A model generated the notes under the pieces. That model made no database searches. It was not told where the DNA came from and saw nothing but the letters and a program-made list of their open reading frames with translations. A stretch of 64,000 nt of DNA from Kryptolebias marmoratus (lineage: Eukaryota > Chordata > Actinopteri > Cyprinodontiformes > Rivulidae): positions 16,976,863 through 17,040,862 of the forward strand of contig NC_051439.1 of NCBI RefSeq assembly GCF_001649575.2, written 5' to 3'. Made by a program: the position numbers and the translations under genes. Below, piece by piece: positions 1-12,206 of the stretch (positions are counted from its first letter, which is position 1; each line of letters begins with the position of its first letter).

Positions 1-3000
1 AAACGAAATAAACATTTGAAATATATGAGTTTGTATGTAATGTATGAATATAATATACAAGTTTCACTTTTTAAATGGAATTACTGAAATCAATCTACTT
101 TTTCATGATATTCTAATTTTATGACCAGCACCTGTAATTGCATGTCTCACACAGCTCATGGAAAGGTTAAAACCTCTTTTATGAATCAACTTGTTTGTGG
201 CACGAGTGCTTTCGAGAATGCATTAGGAAAACTTAATCTATTAAATAAATAAATGTTTTAGGCCATTTCATTTTCTCTTTTGATAGGAAACAAGAATCTT
301 GGTTGTTGGTAGTTGTTTTACTTGTTTCAGAATTTGAAAAGGCAAGAGAAGAAAAGTTTTAAAGCATTAAAATCTAGTTGATTTAGTTGAAACGTCTTGC
401 ACATGCACTGATGGATGTGTTCTAACAAGGAAACACCAATTCAGAGCTTTTAACTGAGGCCAACTTGTCAGATGTGGTCAAAGAAAGGCATGAATAACAG
501 CAATAATTGTTTCACGTAATGGCTCCTAATAGACTGCTGAACATCAGCTTCTTTGTTTGCTGTTAACCTTGACCACAATGAGCAAACTAACCAGACGGGC
601 CCAGACTAGTTTAACCACTACTAATACACTCAGAGCAGCATTGTGGCTTTTTCCTGTCAGTTTGTCACGGTTAGAAGCTTAAGCAGACATGACTGTGATG
701 TATAAACTGTGGTGAGAGGGCTGAGCTTGCATCAACAATTACTATGACCTGCTTGTTGGCTAGTTTTTCATTTCCCTCCTATTCATCACATGTAAGGTCA
801 CTTGCTTGTGTTATCAGTCGATCAGAACGACCTGAGTGATTCATGTTCTGCTTGGCCTGACTGTTGTCTTCACTGTGGTCTTTAATAGACTATAAAAGTT
901 GAGAGGCAGCCAGTTCCAGCGCTTGTTTCCCATGAACATATGGTCCAGTTTGGCTCAGGGAGATAAAAGTTTTGAGTTCACTGTTTTAACAGTGTCAACC
1001 TGTCCTTTTGAAGCCTCAGTCACACATAGTGGTGATTCATTGGCTCTCACAGTGCCAACACATTTTGTCTTGCAGTGGGTATAATAGGCACCAGGAGTCA
1101 TGCCCCCTACATGCTATGTGGGGGGAGGCTACAGGCGCAACCTCCCTCTTGGCGTCAGGGCTCCTCAAGAATGCAGAGAGGGATTATTGCGTGCCTGTGG
1201 CAGTGATGGATGCATGGGACTCTGTGCCTCCCCCCTCTGCACACACTCTCACACAGAAATATACCCACAAAGCATCTGGATGCAGACTATTTGGCCTTCC
1301 CCTGCAGCAGAAAGTGCCAGCTTTGCAGGTATGCGTGTCCCTGCTGGGAGAAAGCCAGAGTTTGGTTGTTTGCCCTACTACCCCAGATAGAGCTGTACTC
1401 ACCAGCTGTGTGTCATTTTGGTTTGAAGGCTCAGCTTCAGTCGTGCCAGCTCACTTCTCACTCTGAACGATTCACTTTGTCCCTTTTAAACAGCAAATGA
1501 ATCAATTTCTCCTCCCTCAATAGGTTACTCTTTCCAAATGCATCTAATGATTGATGCTACACATGCATGTCTTACCCGCTCCTAAATTGCCAGAACATTG
1601 GTGTTCCTGCATGACTCTGAATTTTTCTCTGCAGTGGTCAATGCTCTGTGATGGATCACTTCAGAGCGGCATCATTGTGTCTCACATGGCTGCCACGGTT
1701 CACTACAGTGGCTGTTGGTATGATAATGAGTGACTGAGTTGTGGGCTAAGAGCATTAATCACTCACGCCACGTAGCGTGAGACAGATTATCCTGCGACAC
1801 ACAAAGGACAGCAACAGTCAATTCCAGAGGAGATAAGACAGCATGTTGGAGGGGGTTTAACGCAGGTGTAGCTTACTGGTTTTCACACTTGGGTGATCAC
1901 AATAAAAAAGTCACAGCTGACATCAGCAAAACATTGACAATTATGACAAATATTTTGATTTATTCTGCAAGCCAACAATTAAACTGTTCTTCCTGAAGGG
2001 TAAAAGCTACAATTTTTTTCACCCTGCCTCAAAGCCACTTTTCTTTCCCTTTTTCCTATCTTGCTGGAGATAATTGGATATCTCGCCTCTCTTTTTAAAT
2101 GAGGCAGCTGTCATGTTTTGCCCCATCTTCCCAGACAGGGTGAGGTGTTTGTGTGTTTCACTCCAGCCTTCAGGTTTTTATTGACCCTGTCTGTTAAAGA
2201 TTCTTTACATATTTGTGCTGCCTGCCATTCATTCCGCTCATACTGTTACTTGTCTCATAACCTCCAGATATTTTCTCTGTACCTCCAGGACAAGGACTGT
2301 CAAAGCTCTAGCTCTGCTTGGTGTTGGGAAAAAGTCATGTTAGGCTGAGTTGTTCTGCTGCTACACAGATGTTGAGGTATATGTGATAACATGCTGATTG
2401 TGCTGGAAATTCAATCCAGCCAAATTGCCGGAACAAGCAGATAGTGCAGCTTTGGAAGATATTCAAGTGTGTGTGTGATTTTCCTTCACAGGTTTAACCC
2501 TCAAAATGACCTTCATCTGTCCATTAAGCTGCCTAATTAGCAGAAAAGCTGTTGACGAGCTGATTTGCAACCAAAGTAGTCCAGCTGTTCAGTACATTCC
2601 TCACACTTCATCCTTTCTTTCCTTTTAATTTGTTGGAACTTTTAACCAGTTCATTCCTCCCTCAGTTATTTAAAGGTGGACTCTTGCAGTAGTTGGATGC
2701 TGACACCCCCTTGAGGATGTCAAGAGCTAATGTCTTTTCAAAACAAAACCTCAGAAGACATTTATAGCACTGCACGTTTTATTTTATATTCCCACACTGG
2801 CGTTTTCAGCAAAAACAGCGATTCATCCGATGTCTGTGCAGACATCATCGCTCTTCTGTTGGCAGGGAGCCTGCTACAGTGACACATCCTTGTTAAAATC
2901 GATGTTGAAATCACTCTGCCATGGGCGGACTTTTGTGAATGGATAATTATTGTTTTAAAAACAGGAGAGGTTGATTTTAAAAAAAAAAAAAAAAGTGACT

Positions 3001-4182
3001 AGATTATTGAGGTGTATTGAGTGGTCCAGAACATAAGAAATATGTTTGAAATACCCCCCCCCCCCAATCCCTCTATGTACAATTTAGTTTGCACCTTTTA
3101 CATTGAAACCTCAGTTTATTAATTTGGGTTATTGTGAATTAGTTCAAATATTTGTGTGTTTTATGTGTGCATTTCAACAAAAAAACTTATGCATGCTGAA
3201 GCCTACTAGTAAAATGGTTTAGGGTAGAACCCTGTGTTAAACAAAAGCTTTGACCTTTCACCTCTATTCAAAGCATCCCAGCTTAAGTAAATTCCATCTG
3301 TCACACACTTCCACTCCTACCCCCACTTTTGCCATCCAACTAATTTCAAATCCAGGCACTTGATGTCTTAAATCCATGCTTCTTTGTGAGGCACTCTACT
3401 AATTGCCGCTAATATTAAGCAATTAAGATCTATTTATTTCCCTCCGGTGGATATTTTGTTCTCAAATTGCTGCAGATCAGAGTCCCCAGTGAGCACGATA
3501 ATCAATGGCATCAAAGCATAAACGGCCTCCAGCCACGAGAGTGGCTCCATCATGCTGTTTATAAAAGACATGAAATATTAGGGAGCTGAGTGAAAACTCA
3601 TATTTCTCCCTCCGACTCTGCCCCGGCGCTCTTCCTCTCCCCCATTCGTCAGACCGCTCCCCCCTCCAGAATGAGTTTTTCATCAGAGATGGATTATCAC
3701 AAGTAATCTGTCTGAGATTAAATGCAACATGATATGTGTTTTGCATAAAAATAATAATTTACTCAGAAGGTTAAGATGTCTGCAACACCACATTAACCGG
3801 ATGGATGTTTTACTGTAGTTAATAAAATTATATGAGGTGCCATGCTGTCACTAAACTGGGTGTGTGCATGGTTGCCTTTCAAAATAAAAATGAAGCACAT
3901 TTCTGTTTAATTTGGTCAACAGTCAAATGTATGATGGCTAAAAAAATCAATATAAACATCTTTTTTTAACTGGAGGAGCAGATCTGTGAGTGATGTTCAT
4001 TCTGTAACAGTGTTATCACTGAGGTGAGTGACAAAAGCCATCAGAAGTTATCTAGACCTCTGTATCACAGCAGATTTCTAAGAATTATCCTGACAAAATC
4101 ATTAAACCCAATGTCAGCGCACACTCCTGACTTTCATATGTGACATCTTGTTTATATGCTTTCCTTTTATTTTTCCTTGAAC
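1..4182. other. 5' flank or intron, no gene recognised
   Basis: This is AT-rich sequence with scattered short frames and no protein similarity I recognise. It contains an A run at 2979-2994 and a C run at 3054-3065. A TATAAAA box lies at 891-897 but has no other promoter support. Whether this is upstream of tiam2 or inside a first intron cannot be told. Confidence 0.5.
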
Positions 4183-4751
4183 AACCCCAATTCCTAATAG
4201 GTTTGGACAGTGGAACATAGTAAACATATCAAATGTTGAAACTAAGAAATTTAAAAAAAGGGTCATTTGGAATTTGATGACGGCAATACAAATAGTTCTA
4301 AATAGATGGCACAGAGCTGTAAAAGGTTGTAAGTGGTATGAATATGAAAGCTAGAGGAGCATTTAGCAAAGAATGAGGTTCATCTCATCAAAGAAAAATT
4401 TAGGAATTTAGAGAAATCTCTGTGTACAAGATCAAAAGTCAATATTGGATGCCCATGATCTCTGACCCTCTGGTGGCACTGGATAAAAAAACACTTCCAT
4501 AAATTACTGTCTGTAAACAGCTTGCTGCGCCATCCACAAATGCAGGTTAAAGCTCTATCAAGCAAAGAGGAAATTATGTGGAAACATCAGACAGAAATGC
4601 TGCCATCTTTTCTGTGCCAAAACTCATTTAAAATGGATGTGTACAATGTTTTATTGTGAATAAAAAATGAGTTTATGAGAATTGCAAATCATTGCATTTT
4701 GTTTTTAATTTGCATTTTAGACAGTATCCCAGCTTCTTCGGAATTGGGGTT
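4183..4751 (+). mobile_element. degraded Tc1/mariner-type transposon, internally deleted
   Basis: The stretch starts with AACCCCAATTCC and ends with the inverted copy GGAATTGGGGTT. Inside are decayed pieces that match the teleost Tc1-like consensus I know: a transposase segment around 4405-4600 (the GAGAAATCTCTGTG, ATTGGATGCCC and GCCATCCACAAATGCAGG motifs) from the helix-turn-helix half. The catalytic half is missing. It is about 570 bp against roughly 1.6 kb for a full copy, with many stops and no product. Confidence 0.8.
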
Positions 4752-6136
4752 GTGCTTCATGACAGTTCTTCTGGGTAAGGCTCACTAATAGGCACAAATT
4801 TGTCTTCTCAGTATTTTTTATTTTTTGAATTATATCATTATTTTCTGTGCCCTTCAGATTCCCCCTGATTACATTCATGTAGAGGTTGAAGACAAGAATG
4901 AAAATGACTTAGGAATGTTAAGTCAGTTGCCCAGAGCTTGAATATATGGGGATTTAATTTGACTCTGGAGAGTGGAGCTTATCGAAGCCTTAATTGATCA
5001 TAATTAGGGGTCAGACAATTTGGCCGGATGGAAATAGACCCACCACCTGCTCTGTATGAATATGCATCACAGCAGCCCGCCCTGACTTCTTTCTTCTTCT
5101 GTGTCTCACTCTTTTCATGTCTCCCACTCGCTTCAGGCGTGGTGTTGACCAACCTTTTTAGCTGCTTGCAACTAAAGGAGGACAAAAGCTTTTTGAGGAG
5201 ATCTCAGACTGGGCCACGAGAACTATTGTGTCGTTAACAATGTTGTTTAGTCCTAGTTGATGCTACTGATATTATGTCCTTGGGCTGACGTCTCTGTCAA
5301 GCAGCAGGCTGATAGAAGGCTATTCCACAGCTGCTCATACAGCGTGGCATGGTATTGAATAGCTATTCAGGCCATGATACTTTTCAGGAACATAACCGAA
5401 TTCGGTGCTTTAGGTAATAGGCCATTGGTTGTAATGTTTTGTAAACTAGCAGAAGCATTTGGAGCAGCGTTTAAAACGGTCTGGTGTAGCTCTGCTGCGT
5501 GTTGTCCTCGTGTGGCTTTCTGAATGGGTCCAGTTTGACTGTACGACCACAGTTATGTGAACCACAGACAAACGAAGGCATGTGTGGGCTTTCAGACTGA
5601 CAGCGGTCTTAAGTTAGTCTCCGCTTGGCTAAAGCTTAGTCACAACACTTTGGAAATTTCAGTTCCTTGGAAAGTTTAGCCTTTTTATTGGGTTTTTAAT
5701 TGATTGAAAATTTGATACACTTTAGGCCCACATTTGGCTTTCTCAACCCCCCCAAGAATCCATCAAAGAGATTAGGCATGTCACTGACTCCGTTTCCTCC
5801 TGTGTAATTTCCTTTTTGCCCCTGCTCTTGATCACCTCTAATCACTCACTGGTTCTTTTTTCTTTCCCTTACTCATGCTTGCACACTTAGACACACGCTG
5901 TCTGAAAGACGGCTCCCCCATCGCTGGCTGCCTCTCTGGCCTCCTCCTGGGGTCATTGTGGTATTTAGGATCAGACAAGAGCTGCAGTCATTGCGCCCTC
6001 CATGGTGCCTCCCATGCAGCCCTGCAGACCTTACACACCAGACTGTCTCACCCAATCGCCTCAGATTACTCAAGGGAAAAAAATAAATTCTCATAACCCC
6101 ACATCCTCCTGCCCGTTAATGGAAAAGCGGGATGTT

Positions 6137-6183
6137 GGGATGTTTCATACCTCTTCTAATGGCCGAGAGGTATGAAACATCCC
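6137..6183. repeat. perfect 18-bp inverted repeat (hairpin)
   Basis: The left arm 6137-6154 and right arm 6166-6183 are exact reverse complements, with an 11-base loop (6155-6165). It lies just before a GC-richer patch that may hold a 5' exon. Confidence 0.9.
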
Positions 6184-6189
6184 GGTGTC

Positions 6190-6508
6190 TCTTTCTGGGT
6201 GAGCTCTTCTGTTGAGAGTCTCACTTTTTCCGCTCTGCTCTCTGGCTTTTCCTCCTGGCGCTGCGTTACCCAGAGTCAGCCTGGGAGGATTGTAATTCGC
6301 CGCTCCTCCAAAGCCGGGGGGGTGGAAAGAGTTTCCACGTGTCCTCCAGTGTGTCTGAGTCAGATGCAGTGTGTCTGTGCATGTGTTGCTTTAAGACTCA
6401 ATGAGTACAGGCAGAGAGAATCCACTTTGAGATTCAGAGAACGGCAGCTACATTTCTCCTTTGCAAAGCTCTTCAAAGAGCTTTTAGATTAAAGCCCGTG
6501 TCACAGAG
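6190..6508 (+). other. candidate 5' non-coding exon (tiam2 first exon?)
   Basis: This is a GC-richer stretch ending in a good donor, CAGAG|GTAAGG (GT at 6509). The start is not defined. No conserved protein is encoded. It would fit a 5'-UTR exon spliced toward 10997 or 12201, but only the donor and composition support it. Confidence 0.2.
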
Positions 6509-7492
6509 GTAAGGTATGTTATGTTCTGTTTTATCTTTCTATCCCTTTTGTTTCTTCTGTTTACTGGATTAGTAGGAAGCCTATTGTCTTGTTGTACAGG
6601 TGGGAGTTCCTTGTGTGTTTATGAGTATTAAGTTCCTATTTAAATTTAGTGGATAGTAGTTTATTTATGACCTATTTCTTTGTCTCCGGTGTGTAGCCTT
6701 GTAAGAAAGACCTTTCACTTCTTAAACATTATCTCTTCTCCTGGTATGCGTCAAGGTTTTCAGCATTTTTTGCCTCACTCACGCTTCTTAGAAAATATCA
6801 GAGTTTGACAAACTTTGTCTAAACTTTGTATGCAAAGTTACTGGTTGTCCACATTGTTTGGGGGAGTGCTTCATTTGAAAGTGTTCAGAGCGATGCCAAG
6901 GAAGAAAAAATGTTTCTGGAGTGGTGGCGGTATACGTGTATAAATCTTTCTGAGAGCTGCTGTGTCATTTTTTTGGTCTGGAGCCAGGCGCGTAGCTTCA
7001 AAATGTATAAGAAAGTCCGAAAGACACTTAACAAGCACTTTGATGGATGTTTGGTGGCTTTTCCTGGATCCACCACATGGTAATATGAGCTCTCAGTGAG
7101 TGATTCATAGATTTCTACTCATAAGCAAACTACTGTGGGATACTTTAAATCTCATCCATATGACATAATTGCAGCAGAAGACAGGCTGCTTTTTGGCTTC
7201 AGTAACATCAGTTTGGGTCCTGTTGTTTTTGTTTTGTGTACAGAAGGAACTTGTTGGTTGTTTAATTCAAAGGTGCAGAAGTAAGAAGCTGTTTCTTTAA
7301 GAGCTCTGTTGTTGCAGCACCAAAGGAAAGTGATAAGAGTCTCTTGGGCTTTGAATTGACAGGAGGAAGGCTGCTCGTTTTAGTTCAACAACAAATGACC
7401 TCATAGCTCTTAAATTGCACCATTGTTATTATTATTTGCATTTCTTATTTTTGATTTCTTCAATTGACCAATCCAACTTGTGAACATTGTTA

Positions 7493-8152
7493 CTTTAAAG
7501 TGATAGTTCAGGTCCAAGCAATTAATATCTTACCTGTTGTGGATGGCTCTTTGAACGGCTTCAGTTTGGAGAAATAGTTTGTCCAAATGGGGCAAAGTCC
7601 AAAGGGATTGCTGCTGTCCTAAATCAGTTCCAGTCTCAAAAATTTAATTGTGGTTTATGCAAATGCTGTTTCTCTAAACCGTTACATTTCTGTCAGTTTT
7701 ACACTGCACAGTTATTTACATAGAATTCTGTGGTTATGTGCAAGTGTAAACAGCGGCAGTTAGCTATAGCACTTCTTGTAGAAATATAAAATTTCTGGTT
7801 GACCGGTAAGAACCTGTAGACTTAAAAATCCTATATAGAAGAACTTTCTCATTAAAAAAAACAAACAAAAAAAAAACTATATTCTAAGATGGCAACAACC
7901 CACTTTGGTGTTGGCCTGACAATAAGTATTGTGTTGGGAAACAACTTGGCGTGTCACTACTAGGTGCTGGTGTGTTTTCTTTTTTAAAAAAGATTGTGAC
8001 ATTTGTATTAACTTTTTAAATTCACCCATTTCAATTGGTCTTCAAATATTGAAAATATCTCTGTCCAGCCCTACTATCCACAACAAGTAAGATATTAGCT
8101 GTTCATAATCTTTCCCTAAATCCCCACTTAGGCCTGAACTATCCTTTCAAAA
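7493..8152. mobile_element. terminal-inverted-repeat element, non-autonomous (MITE-like)
   Basis: The left end (GATAGTTCAGG at 7502-7512) and right end (CCTGAACTATC at 8133-8143) are inverted copies. A second inverted pair lies inside: AATATCTTACCTGTTGTGGA at 7523-7542 against its near-complement ending at 8096. The interior, about 660 bp in all, encodes nothing recognisable. The family name is unknown to me. Confidence 0.7.
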
Positions 8153-9683
8153 GGCTATTTTCTCTAAAACCAAAGCTTTGAGGCAGAGTAAATTTTATAA
8201 AAAGCGCTAACAGCAAAAAAAAAAAAAAAACGAAACAAACAACAACAAAAAAAACATGGAGGTTATTTCTCTGGAGAATTTTCCGTTTTCACACTGCTGG
8301 GCCAGTAGTTTGTTCTGACTGCTGTGTTCACCAAGTTCAGATTCAAAGCCGTGAAGGTCACACTCCTCATGCTCAGGTTGGTTTGTGAAATAGTTTCCTC
8401 TTCAACAAATCCACGGTGGTCTTCACGAATAAAAAGGACGATTACATCCTTAACACTTCATGCACCTTCTGTGTTTATACCATACCAAGGTGTGGCCCAG
8501 TCTGTGCTGGTATCCCAGTCCGGAGACGAGAGTGAGACTAAACATGGAGCTTATGTGGGAGTCACCCAGGGGCAGAGGGAGAAGAATGCCAGGTCATGGG
8601 GTGTACCGAGAAGCACTGGGGTGGCAGTGGTCCCTTGGCCTTGGAGCAGATGGCCTATAGGAAGTCTTTTTGACAAGAACAGAGGCCTGACGGCAAAAAG
8701 GGAGGGAGAGTTCAAGACTAGGCACAGTGGTCCACTGCTAAAAGGAAGACTTGTCTTGTTTTCTCTCTTTTTAAAAAAAGCGGCACAATACACCAGTTCA
8801 ACTCGCAGCAGAAGGCAAATGTGTGCGTCTTTGGGTTTGTGTGTTGGCACGCCTTTGAGTCTTTTCATACTCTCAGCAGTGCTTAGCCTGAATAAACTTT
8901 GCAAGAAAAGCATCAGTAGTGGTGGTAAAAGAAAGCAGTCACTGTGACAAGTTCGACAAGCGGCTTTATGTTGACACTTGGTGTTGTCGACAGCTGCTTT
9001 CTCAGTCTTCATTCATGAAATAGAATTGTAGAGTGTTCTTCATTCATGTAGAGGCATTTTGAACCATTCTGCTTTAACTTACTTGCCTCTGGTGGTGAAA
9101 ATATATTCTGCCTTACTTGATGTATTGCAAAGTGATTGCATCAACAGGTAAGAAAAATTGAGTAAGAAAATATTCCATGTCTGCTTTTGGGTAACGAAAA
9201 AGAAAGTTAAATGTTTAGAGTCGTGGTTGGACCGCTCAAGTCGATCACTGTAACCATAATACTTGCATTCTGCTTATGGTTCAATGGCACTGTGGCTTCA
9301 ACACAACTATCATGGCAAAGATGGAAATTATTGGTGTGTTCTAGCAAGAGAGCTGCCTTTAATACAAGGGTTCAGAATCAGTGGTTGTCTCGGTATCACT
9401 TCTGATATGAAGCTTGACAAATGACGAATGCAGCTTGTGTTTAGTTAATCCCCTGACCAGCACAGGGTGATGGTTTAAGTTTATGACCAGACCTTGTAGG
9501 TCTACAGCTGAGTTCTCACTGAATTATCCAAAGCTGCTTTTTTTTTACTCTTAGTTAAAACTGTTGCAGATGGAGAGAATAATTTTCTTGCATTAGTTTT
9601 TGTCATATGGTCTCTTTTTTTTGCAACTGGATCTTTGTCTTGTCATTAATCCTCAGAAACTCTTGAAAATAGACCTAAAGCTG
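8153..9683. other. non-coding stretch
   Basis: An A-rich run lies at 8214-8255. A 207-codon open frame at 8324-8947 begins at GTG, has no domain and no splice context, and is judged random. No gene is seen. Confidence 0.5.
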
Positions 9684-10096
9684 TTCCTTGAAGGAATGCA
9701 TATCGCCTGCCATCTTTCATGTTAGTTTTAAATTAAGATCTTCTTTTGTTGAAAAATGACAGATCTACAGCTGTTTTGTCCCAACCTTGAAAATAACTGC
9801 ATGCTTGATCTCATGGAGTATTGCAAGAGCAATTAGCGCTCAGATTATCAGCTACTATCACTTTAAATTTCAGCTCAGTATCTCTAGGTTTTCCTGAGTT
9901 ATAGCCATTTTTGTTTGCTAAGGTTGATTACCTGTGGTAGCCATCTATAAATGGGGTGATTTTTAAAAGATGTGGTGAGGTGTGCATTCAATTATTACTT
10001 TTTGAGTTTCATTATTATCTGTCCACTGGTTCATGAAATATTTTGCTTACATGGCAGACAAACAGGAAAAAAACATTATTGCCTCTTCTCAACAGG
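9684..10096 (+). repeat. dispersed repeat family, copy 1
   Basis: It begins CTTGAAGGAATGCAT and shares ordered blocks with the copies at 25.4, 40.3, 52.0, 54.8 and 63.6 kb, including GAGTTATAGCCATTTTTGT and TAGCCATCT. It has no coding capacity. The orientation is opposite to the copy at 25.4 kb. Confidence 0.7.
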
Positions 10097-10996
10097 CAGT
10101 AGTCCATTTACTCTTCCAATGCTGTTTTAATCTCACCTCACAGTATGGGTTTACCCAAACAGACACAGTTAAACTCTTACTATAATGCTGCAGATCATCT
10201 AATCCAGAAGGTCAGGATCGTTGGCAGTGGGATGTTTACACTGTAACCTTACACATGGTGTACGTGTGCCGCACAGCTTAGTGGAGTTAGCACTACTGCA
10301 AAGTCTCCTCTGAGTTGGAGCAACATGTGTGCAGGTAGATTACATTACACACAAGATACCACAAGACCCTCAGTGTGTCTGCAAATATCACTCCTTTCTC
10401 CCTGACCTGGATCCCACTCAGACAAATTTGGCAGTGATGAGTGGAAGGGGAAAGGAAAAAAAACGGAACGAGTGAGAATTCCAAGGTTTAAAAATAAACA
10501 TACGGTTAAACTGCAGTCGGCTTTGTGAAACCTTCTCCAACCCGATGAAAGGTGACGTCATTTAATGTGTGGAGGTGGAAAAATGCAACATATGTTTGGT
10601 TAGGAGAGCCCAGAGTTTGGTTTGGAGGTGGAAGAGTGAATTTTGAATTTAGTCATGCAGTACAAAGTGCTACTACTCTACTGTACTGCCTCCAGTTCAG
10701 AGTTTAGCCAAGTTGACATACCCAATAAATAAGAAATATTTTGTTTTTGCAGCATTGACTAAATCTCTATGCCCAAACCTCTTGTTTTCCAAGATAAACT
10801 TTAACTGTTGTGTTTAATGGCTGTTCTAATTTGTTAATCTGACACAAATATCTTGTGCCAAACACTGTTCTTGGCAAAAAGCTGGGGATTATTTCTGCCA
10901 TGAAGGTTGCACTCCTTTTACAAAGCATGGACTCATTACACAAAGTAAATTACGGCACAGTGGGAGGAGACTAAGTCCACTTCCTTTATGTTTCAG
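10097..10996. other. non-coding stretch upstream of candidate 5' exon
   Basis: No coding pattern is seen. It contains a perfect CRE palindrome at 10553-10560. Confidence 0.45.
10553..10560. promoter_or_regulatory. CRE palindrome TGACGTCA
   Basis: This is a full consensus site for CREB/ATF factors, 437 bp before the candidate 5' exon at 10997. A single 8-base match arises by chance about once per 65 kb, so on its own it is weak evidence for a promoter. Confidence 0.2.
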
Positions 10997-11070
10997 GTGA
11001 GCCAGACTTCAGAGGATTTGGTTTGATTTGAAAAATGAGGCATCTAGAGTGAAACAAGGCATTTGGAGAG
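10997..11070 (+). other. tiam2: candidate tiam2 5'-UTR exon
   Basis: A 74-nt stretch lies between an acceptor (CCTTTATGTTTCAG, ending 10996) and a near-consensus donor (GAGAG|GTAAGT, GT at 11071). It would splice to the start-codon exon at 12201/12206. An ATG at 11035 gives only a short frame. Confidence 0.35.
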
Positions 11071-11730
11071 GTAAGTTTAACAGCAGTTTTTTTTTTCATA
11101 TCCAGATTATTAGTTTTGTAATGCCTTCTTTTTTGTTTTCATTGATGCAGAAAAGGTAAATCAGTGTTACTTAATCAAATTTTAAGGGTTTGAAAAGTTG
11201 TTTATATTGTTCTAATCAGCTTGGTGAGCTAATTTAAAGGCTTAGTGTTGACCTGTACCTGTTATTTAATCACATACAGGCTGTCTCTTTCCAGCAGCAA
11301 TCCCCTGCAGTTCATGTTGTACATCCTGGAAATGAAATGTGTATTTGGTCACGGCTGTTCATCTTCAATAAAACAGTATTTTTAGACAGTTTGAAAGAGA
11401 TTTTTCATCGTCCCGACTATTGTTGCACATAACAACCATGACAGCCTAAAGCCTGTATATCTCACTCAACTTTCTTTTCTAGACAGAATGAAAAGATGTG
11501 GTAGATGGGGTAGACTTCACCCATTCATCACCAGATGTTATCGAATTACTTATTCTCTTTGAAAGAAATATGAAAAATATTAAACCTGTTGCTGTTTCAC
11601 TTTGGCAACAGTTACAGCAGATTTAGATATAATCTATGGGGGTGTCTGTATGGTATGATGTACCAAATATTTATTTGAAACAATATATTCATTTTCTCTC
11701 TCTGATTAGCAGGTGTAATAAGATGTTGTA

Positions 11731-12110
11731 TACAGTACTGCATAAAAGTCAGATCCTATTTTAAATGAGATCGTTGGGTACTTTGTAGTTTTGTGTCCAG
11801 TCTTTTTTAGATTTTTTACCTATTTATTAAAGATATTACTTCCAGCTACTGTCCATCTGCTATAGATTCATTTTCAGGCCTTTTTAAGCCCCTGAGTAAG
11901 CCCCTCAGCTTACTCACTTTCCTCATTTTTAAGCTCAATATACATAATACGCTGTCTTGGTCAGATACAAGGAATGAACAGAAAATAAGAGGAAAGTCTA
12001 AAGGAAAAATATTAATCAAGACCACTTTAAAATAACAAAAAAATCTGGCTCATTGGAAGGAAATTATAAAGAAATTTGGCTTGTTTAGACCTTATACACA
12101 GTACTGTGTA
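11731..12110. mobile_element. short TIR element (MITE-like) next to the start-codon exon
   Basis: The left end ACAGTACTGCATAAAAGTC (from 11732) is inverted at the right end around 12090-12110, where a perfect 16-bp palindrome TACACAGTACTGTGTA (12095-12110) sits. The ACAGTACTG...AAAAGTC end resembles a common fish Tc1/mariner-related end. It has no coding capacity. It ends about 90 bp before the first coding exon. Confidence 0.55.
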
Positions 12111-12206
12111 TTACACTGCTTTTTTTGATTCCCACAAGTTTTCAAAAACATTTGGTACAAGCAACATTACGATTTTGTTTACTTTTTTGTGTTTTTCCAG
12201 TCCAGG

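Larger units (their letters stand above)
4752..7492. other. non-coding stretch with possible first exon
   Basis: No conserved coding sequence is seen. It includes a more GC-rich patch at about 5870-6510 with a perfect hairpin and a candidate splice donor (see 6137 and 6190). Confidence 0.45.

Noticed and set aside
891..897. TATAAAA box as a promoter
   Set aside because: Single match in AT-rich DNA with no downstream exon or splice donor that I can tie to it.
1008..1466. 152-codon open frame with several overlapping frames on both strands
   Set aside because: All frames are open together because the segment is C-rich. There is no domain and no splice support.
8324..8947. 207-codon plus-strand open frame
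   Set aside because: It begins at GTG, has no recognisable domain, no coding bias in third positions and overlaps an antisense frame of similar length.
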